From Chamaea fasciata (taxonomy: Eukaryota > Chordata > Aves > Passeriformes > Sylviidae), in assembly GCA_029207755.1 (NCBI GenBank), contig JARCOQ010000007.1, forward strand, positions 38,521,656 through 38,585,655: a stretch of 64,000 nucleotides of DNA, read 5' to 3'. Shown here piece by piece: positions 12,671-25,000 of the stretch (the stretch's first letter is position 1; each line of letters opens with the position of its first letter). A model generated the notes under the pieces. The model was not told the DNA's origin. It worked only from the letters and a program-made list of their open reading frames with translations, and made no database searches. The position numbers and the translations under genes were made by a program.

Positions 12671-13223
12671 CCTAAAACACAGTGTGTGCTAGGATGTGAA
12701 GACTGACATCAGCAAAGCAGACCACCTGTGCATTTTTTCCTTTGCGTGATGATTATTATTATTATGCATACATGCTTGGTTTTTCATTTAGCTCTTTAGT
12801 TTAATGTTTACTTGACCCTACAAGAACAAATTTCAGAATATTTGCCTATATGTGAACATTTGGCAAGGCATATTTTTCTAAATAAGACATTGTTCTATTC
12901 TCACGATTCATATAAAAGATCTCATACTATTGTGGACATTTAAGAGTTATCCAGGAAAATACCTAACTACACAAAAATGTCTGCTTTAATTTATTGATTC
13001 ATTTTGGACCATCATGGGAAACTTAGGGCCTAAAAATATCTTACCCATAGGCTTTATGTTCGCATTTCATATGTACTGGGAATGACTGACTGTACTAGAG
13101 GCCCTTGGTACCTGTTGCTGAAGTTTCTGTACTCAGTATTTTTCTTGGATTGGACTTGCAGCCAACTGGTTGTAATTGACCCTCTACTGGGACAAGTTAG
13201 GGTAAGAACATATGCCTTTCCTT
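12671..13223. other. noncoding stretch, nothing recognised
   Basis: A short (ATT)n run lies near 12750-12764. A minus-strand donor-like GTAAGA near 13041 has no convincing acceptor. Confidence 0.65.
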
Positions 13224-13274
13224 AAAAAGAGAGAGAGAGAAAAAGAGAAGGAGAAAGGGAGAGAGAAAGAGAAA
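13224..13274 (+). repeat. 51-nt pure purine (GA-rich) tract
   Basis: All 51 bases are A or G, starting as alternating GA and passing into GAAAG/GGAGA units. Homopurine runs with mirror symmetry can adopt triplex DNA and often vary in length between individuals. Confidence 0.9.
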
Positions 13275-14689
13275 TATCACCAGTATTTATTTTAAGTTGC
13301 CTTCATTTCCAACTTTTCTGGCAGAATGTCAAGCTTCTGTCATAATGCAGAACTCCAGCTAAAGCAGCTCCTGGAAAAAAAAAAGCCTACATGAGGAATT
13401 CTACCTAACTAAAATATAAAATTTTAGAATGAAGCAGCAGAGTTATTTCTGCCCTGTAGGGTAGATAGTCCACTTGAAATTGCCATAAGATTTCTGCATA
13501 TGAAATGCCAGGCTGGCATCTCTCTTTAGGGCAGTCATTAGTCAATTTGTCATAGTTCATGCAAACATAAAATACTGAATTATAACTACAAATGAGAAAA
13601 CCTCCAATAGTCCTTTACCTCAGGCCAACTATTTCTAGGCTAAACAAACTTGACACCAGGCTTCAGCAGCAATTGTAACAATTCCATGAGGAACTCAAGG
13701 GAATTACTGGCTGTACTGTATGGAAATATGAAAATTCTATCTAACTTTTAGTCTGTGAAAAAAGGAACTTTATTTTTACTAAACATCTGCTTGCAAAAAA
13801 CACATTAAAAAGAAAGCTAGTGTCTTTGCATAAATCTTTCATGCAACACATAAAGCTTTAGTGCATGTAACTGGAAACTAACACAGTCTTATCTTCATTG
13901 GTGAGCTCACACTCGCGCAAGCTTTATTCTCATTTTTGGCATATAAAGCACCTCTGAAATCAATAGTCCATTCCTAATGGAACTCAGCAACCCCTTGCTC
14001 CTGTCCCAGTGCCTAAATACAAGTAAACCTACTGGAAATCATCCTTTTCTTCTTTAGACATATGCAAAAGTTTTCTGTTCCAAAAATTGCCGTGCATAAA
14101 TCCCTTCCTACTAAAGAAATTTGAATATTTCACATTTTCATACCCAAATTTAAACACTAAGTGGCAGAACACTGACTGATGAAGTCTAGTCCATCCTCAG
14201 ACAGGTGATATTCCTTAATTAGGCATTGAAATGCTTCAACCTTTCTGAGAAAGTACCACAATGGGGAACAGCCTACACAGCCATAGACTCCTGTGGTATC
14301 TTTAATAAATTCAAATATTTGGTGGCGCTATTAGGCTTTGCTTCCAAAAGCCAAATCAACAGTATCTCATTATCTGCTAGTGCTAGATAAGGACACTGAT
14401 GCAACACTTAACAGATAATTTAACCTCTCCCAGTTGTATCCACAACTCCCAAAACAAAAGCCACGCATTCCTGACTGACACTTCAACCTCAACAGCAGCT
14501 TTGTTTGTAGCAGAGATGTGCCCTTCTCCAAGTCACTGATCAGAGCATTAAAACTAGCATAGTCCTTAGCTTAGATAGCATTCATAACAGTTAAATACAA
14601 ACTACTGAAACTACAGTAATGTCATATAGACTCAGAACAAAGAGCAGGTATATGTAACCTAATGTTTTCTAGCTAGATGGAAATAGATG
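13275..14689. other. noncoding stretch, nothing recognised
   Basis: A small CpG-bearing patch (ACTCGCGCAAGC) lies near 13911. A minus-strand donor-like CTGAG|GTAAAG near 13616 is preceded by a short open stretch but no strong acceptor. Confidence 0.6.
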
Positions 14690-14990
14690 TTCCTTCTTAG
14701 GTGGTAAATTGCCGTTGAGCAGCCTCACGTCCCAAAAGGCAAGACAAGGAAAGGCCTTTTCCGCAAGGAAAAAGCAGTACTTGTGTTCCATGAACATGCT
14801 TTTCACCCCCCTGCAAACTGCTCACCTCATGTCCCTCAGTCCTCCCACTCCTCTCTGGCCCTAGCTGCATTCCTGGGCCCATAGGAGCTGTAATGGACTT
14901 ACAAGCTATGTAATTGCTCTGAGTGATTTCATCAGCAGCGGCCACGCAGCCTCACTGCTGATGAAGCCTCGGGAGGAGGTAATATTAGAC
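14690..14990. other. GC-richer block of unknown nature
   Basis: About 300 bp with visibly higher GC and several CpGs than its surroundings. A minus-strand frame of 82 codons (14697-14945) spans it, rich in G, E and S, with no recognised motif. It could be a diverged repeat, a weak CpG islet or a regulatory segment. Confidence 0.3.
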
Positions 14991-15079
14991 AACAACAGAA
15001 CATCTGTTTGGTTTTATTTTAACATACCAGCCAGTCATGGAAAAAAAACATTTTCCCTAATTGTTGGTATGAACACCAG

Positions 15080-15135
15080 GATGGCATTAACGTCGACAAA
15101 ATGCCCATGAGCTACACTGCCATCCATGACAGCAG
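15080..15135. other. CpG-bearing segment with exon-like flanks
   Basis: The stretch includes ACGTCGAC, unusual in this CpG-depleted DNA. On the plus strand it runs from an ACACCAG acceptor-like end to the donor CAG|GTATGG, reading D-G-I-N-V-D-K-M-P-M-S-Y-T-A-I-H-D-S. The minus strand is also open across it. Flanking splice signals are only moderate, and 56 nt is not a multiple of three. It may be an exon, a conserved noncoding element or an old repeat. Confidence 0.2.
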
Positions 15136-15401
15136 GTATGGCTAGAGTCTATGGAAGTATCCATAACAAAACTGACCTCAGCTGTCTTGCAGCCTCAGCT
15201 CAGGTATCCACCCATTCACCATCAAAAGAAAATTGTCTCCTGACACACAAGTAGTTCTGCAGAGAAATTCATGAATAGTTCATGGGTATTCCTCCTTTAC
15301 AGAAGGAAAAAATATAGATCTCATACTACTTTTTACACTGTTGGCAGATGAAGATAATCTGAAAAAATATTAAATTGTGTAGAATGAGAAAAGTTTTCTG
15401 T
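15136..15401. other. noncoding stretch, nothing recognised
   Basis: Unique sequence between the CpG-bearing segment and a short (TC)n tract at 15402-15423. No frame or repeat worth naming. Confidence 0.6.
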
Positions 15402-15438
15402 ATCTCTCTCTCTTTCTTTTTTTAAAGCAGAAACTTAC

Positions 15439-15506
15439 CCTCTCCTATGGATTTAATGCCATTAACTGTTGCACCCAAGATGTTTATAAAACACATGTTA
15501 TCAAAA
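15439..15506 (-). other. candidate exon within a 61-codon open frame (unproven)
   Basis: On the minus strand an open frame of about 61 codons reads into the strong donor GAGAGG|GTAAGT at 15433-15439. The end of the frame reads I-N-I-L-G-A-T-V-N-G-I-K-S-I-G-E, which is protein-like. The best acceptor is ACAATTCCAG before 15506. The open frame has no ATG until within the block, as expected for an internal exon. Neither product nor reading partner exons were found. Confidence 0.22.
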
Positions 15507-15689
15507 CTGGAATTGTCAATAAATTGTATCAGAAGACACTGTTTATGTACAGTTATGCCACTCTTTCATTTTTCCCCCCTTTTCTTTCCCTCTTTTTGTT
15601 TCCTTTGCATAGATCCACTTAATTCCATCTCTTCGTGTGGGCAAAAGCTGACAGTTGCATGACAAGGAATGTTTCCCTTTATAAAAGCC

Positions 15690-15790
15690 TACTTCCTCTC
15701 TGTGTAGTTTTAGCCTCATTGAAATGTTTCCTATTAAGCTCAATCAAGGCAGCAATTATCTAATTACTCACTTATGCTTTTCCAGTCAAA
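15690..15790. promoter_or_regulatory. homeodomain-motif-rich segment, possible conserved element
   Basis: Contains CAATTATCTAATTACTCA, with TAATTA at 15761-15766 and an ATTA core nearby, in low-repeat sequence. Such clusters are common in vertebrate developmental enhancers, but single sites occur by chance. Confidence 0.2.
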
Positions 15791-18700
15791 AATTGTACAA
15801 CCAAGCATATTAGAGGGCTGGATACATGTTTATTATTGTTTTTATATGTCCCTGTTTAGATTTAAGAAGCAATCAAATATTTTTACAGTACTTTTGTACT
15901 GCCCCTAAGACTGTTTGCTACAATTTTATACTACAGCAGGTCACAAATCCACTTTTATGCCTCCTACCAATTCCACAGTAGGTAGATGGTAATTTCAGAA
16001 TCAAGTTACAAACTCATTTCATACCAATGGGCTTTGCATATATAAATTTATAAAGAAAAAATGATCCAAGGGAACTTTTATGTCTTCTAAAATGCACCAC
16101 ACTTATGACAAAACCCAAGTGAAAATGGATTTCACAAGGCCTCAAAAAACCCCACATTATCTATACCTAGATGTTTTCTTTAGAAGGATCCTTGAAATCA
16201 AGAGTCTCAATGATGCAGGTGCTTTATATTCTTCAAATGAGATATAAAATTAATTTATGGCCATAAAGAACCATGGCAGCCAACCAACAATTAGGTTTTT
16301 AAGAAAGTACAACAGTACAACTGCATAAATGTACACCATGTCAGTCTTCGTTGGCTACCAAGTTCTTGCTCTATATATAGACTGCTATATTTTCATACTT
16401 ATTGATAAATTATTTTTTAAAACTATGGAAGTCTTTAATGCATGATGCTTTTTTAAAGAATGTCTATAGACCTTCTTCCTCTTAAAGGCATGAGCAGAAT
16501 TGTATTAAAATGTCTTCATACAATCTTTAGACCATGCAATGCTTAATGACTTGAATTCATTTTCGTGATTATCTTTTCAAAGCTTACTCGTGACTTGTGA
16601 CACCACAGTTTCTAGGCTCATAACCTAACACACCATATAATAATAACTACATTTTCAAAATGGTGCTGACCAACCATCCACTGAAATAGACCTTTTTTCC
16701 TACCCCATTTTAAGAACTCAAAATCTGAGACCCTTTTTCAGTGGCACTTGCACTGTTTGGATCACGAACATTTAAAGCTCCATTTGAAGCCTAGAAAGTT
16801 TTTCCCAGGTCCAAAGCAATTTTGAATTCTAACTGAGATGTCTCAGAGTGGTTCTTCCAACATGGTTTTAGCTATAAAATACTACTGAAGAACTACTTCA
16901 GTAGCCTCATGCTGGTTGGTTTTAGATTATAGCAGAAACACATCCACAGAAAACTTCTGACCTATGTTGCAGAAATACCACAGCTTCGACTCTTCACATA
17001 AGGTTTTCTGCAATGCATGACAAGGATGACTGAAAAATTCCCTTTGATTTCATGTGGTCCATAAACAAAAGGCTAAGTCTTTTTATAACACTTTCCAGCA
17101 TAAGGATAAAAGGACAGGACATACCACCTAAACACTTGTTGCTTCCCCCAAACAGTGCCTAGAAGGGAACAAGACCCACTCATAATCTCACCTTCACATC
17201 AGTACTGGGGAGACGCTGTGTTCATATATGTAAGAGAACAGTAGTGTTCTCTGTGGCAGGCAAACCTCAGCCTCCCTGCAGGGATTCTGTCTTGGGCTGC
17301 AGAACATAACCAAGTTCAAGACCACTCACCCTTTCCTCCTTCTCCGGCCACAGACAGATTGTACATATCAAAGACAACTTGCCACTTCTTTTAAATTTCA
17401 AGTTATTTTATCAATCAAGACTGCTTGAAATTCATGGGAGTATTTAACCATTTCAAATAGGAAAAAGCAACAACTACTAAACATTCAACATTTCATGAAG
17501 ACAAAATTACTTATCAGTCAGGCTGTAAGAATTAATGTTGTGGAACATGATACTAGAATTAAAATTGCATTATCCCCTGTGCATGAGACATGCTACATGT
17601 ACATGGTTTTAAAGCACACACACGCAGTGAGTCTGGAAACACTTAGCAGTGACAGCCTGCACTGCCGTGTAGGAAACATCTTTAATTTCTAGACTCAAGA
17701 TATCTGGGACAAAAGTAGAACTAAATTGTGTTCATCATATGGCTGCCCTTTATTAACTTGCAGACTATAATACTTTTTTTCATCAAGTTTTGAACATATC
17801 CTGTTGTCTAGTTTTTAAAGTGAAAATGTTCATTCTTAGGAGAAAGAATAATTTTACAAAAAAAAAAAAAGAAATTTCAGGCTTATGTTGTCATAGCTAA
17901 AGTGTAAATGGATACTTACACAGTATTTCATAAATTCATGAAATGCACTGTTTCTCCCACCACCTGACTGTGATATTGTTTCATATAAATTATCAACAAT
18001 TACAGATGCCTGGAGTTTCTGGAAAATATATGTACAGAGCACACACTCACACCCCATACACATGAAGGTAATATCCATGTGAAAAATTGGAGAGGTATGT
18101 AATACCCATGACTGCATCACCTGCCCACTAATCCAGCTCCCTGGGAGTTACTCTAACATTCCAAACTACTGAGCAGCTTCAAACAATTGTCACTGAAAGG
18201 AAAAATAATAAAAAGGAAAGAAAAATAAGGAAAACAGCCCTAAACCTCCAACCACAACAGTGAAATCCTTCTCCTTTTCATTTTCTGTTACATCTCTACA
18301 AAATATTTCTGTAAATTAAACCATGAGCCACCTCGATCTGAGCAACAAGATAAACAAAGCCAATTTTAACTGAATTTTGAACTCCAACCTTTAGAAGTGA
18401 TACACCAAAATCCAGCCCTTTTCCTGATGGAGTTTAACACTAGAATGGTATTGACTAAAAAGATTTATTCTAATAACTGTAGCTATGAAAAACAGTGCCA
18501 ATTTTAAAAAGCTTTGAAAGAGTCAGAATTCCCAACATCCCAATGCAATGATTGCTATATCCTTAAGAATGAGCACAAAAAAATAGTCAAGCTGCATAGA
18601 GATTTTAATTCTAATTTAAAATCCCCCAACTCTTCTATGATATTACAATATAACTTTCAGGGCAAAATTGCTGTAATTACAGAAAAAATATGTTCCATGT

Positions 18701-21544
18701 AGATCTTCATATTACAAGAGAAAGACATTCTTAATATCTGTATCTTTATTAGGGCTTTTCAATGATAGAAAACTTCTTGTTGCCACCAATAATAATCTGG
18801 ATGGCACAGAACATGGTAAGATATAGAAAACTTCCTAGAGGATTCTGAATAATGATGAATAAAAATGTTGAATCTCATAGAACACTCTATGGCATTACTG
18901 TAGTCCCCTGTATAAATAAATAAGTCTGTAGAGCAGGTATACCTCAGCTTTAATAAGCTGTGGTCCCTCTATTAAATATTATCCATAAGAAGTTTTTACA
19001 GTGGTGTTCACTACTTCATGTCTACACAGTAATATCAAGTCCTCTAAACAGTTCATAGATGTAACACAATGGCAAGAAGAGAGGTGCTGAGTTCCAGTTT
19101 TAACTGTAGAGAAGGTAGATGTTCCAGCAGAGAAGTTGTCAGCCAAGAATTCTGGTATGGAAGACTATTTTTTGAATTGTTCATTCTTCTGTCAATAAGA
19201 TATTTCGATGATTTAAAACATGTTCTACGTTTCTGAAGTAGCTAACCCCAAAACGCTTGACTCTTGATTTGAGCCCAATACAGCTGCCACAAGTATAAGA
19301 ACATCTTATTCACTATTGGGGTTGTCAAACACTGAATAGACTGCACAAATCAGCTGTGGAATCTTGGACTTCAGAGATATGACAACTCAACTGGATATGG
19401 CCTGAGCAGTCTTATCTGACTTTGACCTGCTTTAAGTTGGACCAGATCACCTCCTTATTACTAGCATAATACAGTCATGTAAGTGCTAATTGTAATAGCA
19501 ATACTATTGACAACAAATTGAGTCTGCAAGACAAGAAGCTTCACATTATATGTACACTAAACAAAGTAAAACATCTCAAAATTTCTTATGAATATGTACA
19601 CCAAGTAGAAAGTTGAATGTTTTGATTACACCTCTGTTTAGATTTTCTTGGTCTTATAAGTAGAGATGTACCATGACTATGAGCCAGATACTATTAAGAT
19701 GGGAATTAATTCCATCTCATTCAAGAGTTTAAATGATACATTTTAATGAGGATAAATTTTTAATTTAAAAAGTTTAATTAGATTTTAGTGATTACTTGTA
19801 TATGCAGAACAACCAACTCCTTTTAAAAAGATAAAGCTTTGAAAAATATAGAGGATTTAAAAATTTTATGGACTAGGTTTTAAAACAAATTAAGGTGCAT
19901 ACAAACAATACAAATACAGAAAGAAAAAGCATATAAAAGGAAATTACAGCTCTGAATTTTATTAGAATTAAAATTACATAAATGCTAAGTAATTAATAAA
20001 ATAATTGACTAAGATTTCTATTTTCATTACATAAGTTAGTACACAAAGGATTTTGAAATTTAATAGCAATAGCAGTAGATGAACAAAGCATAAACCATAG
20101 TATTTAACCTAAAAAAGTTCCTCATACTGCTGAGGATAGATGCAATGGAAATAAATGAAAGATTTATTAAAAATAGCTACTACTTATTAATTTTTTCTGA
20201 GGCCAATAAAAATGAAATGTAGAAACATTAAGAGCGGAGAGGGAAAGGACTAGGAGAATTAAAATCTTCAAATCATTGCAAAGTCAATACGACCAATGGG
20301 GATTGAGAACATGACGAAAGTCCCAACCGTACACGTAAAATTAAAGAATGGATAAAACATATGTAGAGCATGAACATTTTTATATTAAAAGGACCAGTGT
20401 TTCAACTATTACTGCTCTGATTAGCAAACTGATGTAAGAATAGTGAAGGCTAGGAGGCATGATCTGTGCCATTTACCTCACTGATCCTCAAGAAAAACAT
20501 GATGTCAGGATCCTGATGGTAGGTGGTCTTTGAAGAGAATATGTTGATTTCATATAACACAGGCTCAATTTAAAGTGTATGTGGAAATAGACAACGCACA
20601 TCCAGAGCACAAACTACATGATATTACCTTTGTACACAGATATGTAACAGTGCAAATTCCTTCAAATTAAAGGTTAAACTGCTCCCAGAGGAAGAGCAGT
20701 CTAGCCAGCCCCACAGCAATGTAATCACGTTACAGACCCCAGAGGAAGTTAGAAGCCATTGGGACAATCGCCTTTGGACTCCACTGTAGAGCAAGACACT
20801 GCTGCCAGTAGCTGATTTTCCACAAGCGAGAATCTGTGTTTAAAAACAGTTCTAATCCATTTTGCAGCAAGCACCACAGCCTAAACACTAAGATGAAGCT
20901 GGAAACAGTCAAAGTCTAGCTGCCTTATTCACATGGAACTGTTTCCCATGCTCTCACTAATAAAAATTCAGCCAGTGTAATTTTCCTTTTGTTATTTCAC
21001 AGACGATATACTGTGCTATACCTGCTATTGTATTACTTTTGAGTCTGTAGCATCTAGAAATTTTAAAAATATATTTCTGATATAAAATTGTTATTTCCTC
21101 TTCTTCTTATTTTTCTCTTTTTTTTTTTTTTTCATTTTATCTGCCTTTGGAATTTTCCATTAAATGATCATTAAATAGACAAATTACTTGGCTGCACCTC
21201 TTCTATCAGTTTCACAACTCCAGCTTGCTCACGTCTGTTTGACTTCTTGAATTCCTGGCAACATCACATCCCACTTCAAGCATCACAGGTTAAGGATGAA
21301 CCTCTACTGGTACAATTATTCTGTGGGACACAGCAGCAGGGGACTCATCGAGCATCCTGGAAGGCAGGGGATGAATCTCTTCAGGCTGGAGGGAATTCAA
21401 ACTACATCTACCTTTTGTTGTTCTTGTTATACTTGTACAACTAATTTTCAGCTACTGTCATTCTTAAACTGAGGGCAGCAGGTAGGTGTCCTGGACAAAG
21501 TTAGGATCTTTTTCTACCACGTCCTAATTTGATGCTGCGGACAC
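15791..21544. other. AT-rich noncoding stretch, no gene seen
   Basis: Mostly unique sequence. Visible: an A/C tract near 16144, an A13 run at 17858-17870, a CpG-bearing patch near 20285-20340, and a T15 run at 21118-21132. Frames do not exceed 88 codons. No transposon was recognised. Confidence 0.6.
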
Positions 21545-22075
21545 CTAAAGCTGCCAATCCCTGGTTCCAACCATAGTGCATGAGAATACTGTGAGCCTAA
21601 TGGCACAATTTGCTAGCAGCTGGGCCTCGAAGTCAGAAGGAGAGAAACAGTATTCTGTGGCAACAGTGCCATACAAAACAACCATAAGCAGCACATAGAC
21701 TTTATTCAGTCTGTTCCTGAATCTCACTCTGTTCTTGATGTAATTGTATGTTGTAGTTCAACTTCTGGCAGTCAAATAATTACAGAGGACTTCCAGTCTA
21801 GCCCTGGCAAGCTCCTTCCAGAGATCTAGAAACTCACTTCAAAAGAAACAGCCACAGAGCACTTTCTCTAGTGGCTTTTCATTCAGTTTGGCATAGCAGT
21901 CATCTTTTCTGTCCAATTGTTTCTCAGCTAAAAGCACATCCTTTTCACAACTGCCAGCTATTTCATTTAATTGAGACATGCAGCCAATGTCACACTTTCC
22001 AACGTGCTTAAAACTCAGTCTTATAACACCTTCTCTCACATGAGGAATCATTACTGGTGTTCGGTATAAAGTCAT
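21545..22075 (-). other. pair of short cysteine-rich minus-strand frames, unassigned
   Basis: A 78-codon frame (22075 to 21839) is followed downstream by a 60-codon frame (21727 to 21545). The first is rich in Cys, Lys, Glu and Asp. The second starts with a hydrophobic stretch (K-V-Y-V-L-L-M-V-V-L-Y) like a signal peptide, then has Cys residues. The frames differ and stop codons lie between them. No splice signals join them convincingly. Possibilities are chance frames, a decayed gene or a retrocopy; I recognise no family. Confidence 0.15.
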
Positions 22076-25000
22076 ATTTCCTTTGGATTTAGTCTCAGCA
22101 AAAATATTTGTCTGCTAATGCAATAATTGCCAAAGCATATTGAAAAGGGATGTGAAAAAGTAAACATACATATGAAGTAACTGATGATGTGAAAAAGCCT
22201 AATAATTAATTCCTTTTTCAGTCACTACCTACAGCATATCCTCAATATATCCTATATAACTTCATCTAAATCTACTAAAAAGCTTTATTTATCATGGCCT
22301 TTCACAAAGCTGCTAAGGATGGACCCAATGATGACAGATGTTGAGAAGTTTCAACTCCAGTTAATTTTAATGAGAGCTGAAAGTATCCTGAATGTTCACC
22401 CTAGTTGCTCGTTATGACCTTGCAGTCACACTGGAATGCCTGAATCCTAATAAAATCATGCAAGAAGACATACACAGCAATAAGTTAAAGCAGATAGTTT
22501 CACCCTGTTTTCAATTCACTGTTAAAAATGTCCACATTTCCGCTCTCTCCATGAGTCTGATCCTTTTCTACCTGTTTTCCCTCTTGGTTTTATTCTACTG
22601 CAGTGACCAAGGAAAAAAACCAGATGCACAAGCTCATGGTAAAAAACTGAAATGTCTTCCCATGCCATTCAAGCTTCCCATTATTTCCGATACCTGACTC
22701 TCTATGCACAATACCGTGAACTGTGACCTCAGTTTTGAGAATATTCCAGTACTACACAGTTAGAGGTTTTTAGAGGATAAGGAAGCCACATTTCCTACTG
22801 ATCCAATTTATCTGAAATGTAATAATTTTCTCACCATCCCAGCAGGATTAGAGAGACAGGCAGATTTGAATTCATACCAATATGAAATAGAAATATAATA
22901 AAAAAAAAAATAACAGAATGTATAGTTTCTCACAAGCTGCAGTTAATACAAAGCAAATACAGGCTAAACACACTTTCACACAGATATGCGAGGTGTTCAC
23001 CTACATTTCTATGAAAAGGGGGAATACTGAAGCTTTCAGACTTCTTGCCTCTCCTACAGCTGGAAATAGTGATAGGAACTGTAAACTCAGTTTGGAGAAG
23101 GACAGACTGAGGGCATCTGCCTCAAATTATGTTGGGAGCAACTGCGACATAGCATGCTTGTGCTTAAATAGATGAATTTCAGTGTACTGCCAAGATTATG
23201 ATTTCTAGCCTGTCACAGTCTCTACCTCTATTTCTTTTGGCTCTAAGCAAGGCAGAACCAGAGACGCTATATGATTTTCCTAGAGAAATAAAAAGGGCAT
23301 AGCGACAGAATCCAGTTATCTCAGTTCAACTAGTTAACATACATCAGCTGAACCATGGTAACTGCCTTTGTACCCATGCTTAGCCCTAGGAAGACATGCT
23401 TGTTTGATTTGCAGGCCAAACTATTGACAGAAGGCTAAACTGTAAAGCAGTAATAAAATGTTCTTAACATTGAGCTTCTGGAATCTGAGCTAGAATTAAA
23501 ATTAAGGATCACTAAGCTCCTCATTCTGTACATTAGTTTTAAGAAACCCATGGAGCAGTACCAAGGAATACACCACACTTATATTTTCTCCTCCCAAGAG
23601 CCTGATATGATATACCAAGAACTGAATGGGTACACAGTAAAGTGCTCCAAAACTACTCTGTAGTAAACAGAACTCAACTTACAGATTTGGGTCCATCTTG
23701 CATGGATTTATTCCTGTGTTTACCTTTAAAAGAATAAGAAGCTTTCTGGTGCTAATGGGGTTACTTAAGTGTGTAAAGCGCTCCAAAATCACCAGCCTAG
23801 TTTCCCTGCACTGCGGAAGCCTTAAAACTATGTTATTTATAACATGGGGTAGCATTTATTTCACCCACCACTTTAGGCAAAAAGTCGGGCAACTAGTCTA
23901 AGGAAACAATTTCCCACTAAACCAGGACAGATAAAAGTTTCATGGGAGAACATTTGCCCCTACTTTAGATACCAATCTTCGGACAGTTTGGGACAAGATG
24001 CCTCTCACTGTGCACTTTAATACAGGAAGTTTAGATAACTAGCTTAGACTAGACACTGAATTTATGCATGGATAAAATTAAGGAAACCTCTAGAAACTCA
24101 AACCATGTGTGAAAACTTCAAAATGTAGGATTGGCCACTGAATGTAAAATTATATAAACTTCATCAAGAGCGCCAGATAAAGAGCTATAGAATTAAAGCA
24201 AACAGAACCACCAAAACCATTCACTGTTGATGTTTTGGTTTTATTTTCTATTTTTTAAAACTGAGTGCATTTGAAATCAGTACTTCATTAGAAAGAATCA
24301 TACATACATATATACAAATCTACCAAATGTATATTTTTTTAATATATACTTTAAGTTCTTTTGATAACTACAAATGAATACAGTTCTGCTGCTGTGGGTA
24401 CATTCATCCCCAAAGAAGTCTGACTAAAGCAAAATAATTTTACATATAAAATTTCTCAGGACTCTGCTCTCCCTGTGAGAAACTTGGAAGGCAAGGAGAA
24501 ACAATGGCTGCTTTTCCACCTTTTTTTTTCTCATTCAACAACATTGAACTGTTACTTCTTTAGTAACAATTCAAATACTTTGAATTAACTACAAATATGA
24601 CCTCCAAAATAAAAATCTAGAAAACAGGAGAACTCTATTTTAATCTGATGTTTTTAAGTAAACATTTCTTTGAGAGACTTAGTGGGATATGAAGCATATT
24701 GAAGAACCGATGTACAACAGCAAGAAAACTGACTTTTATGCAGAATATTTTCTTTCAGATTTGGAAGAAATATTTTGAGAGTAATGAGTTTTTAATTTTT
24801 CTCCTAACCTTTTCTTGACGCCCAATTTTTTTTACCAGGTCAGAAGGAAAGAAGCAAGAAAGAAACATAATGTGTCCCCACACAAATAATTATTCTGTAA
24901 CCAAAAGGTGGTGGTGAGGACATATTTCAAAAGGTCTATATGTACCCTCCTCTTCTCAGTTCTATTTAAAAATTCCTTAGCAAATTCCAATGACACCACA

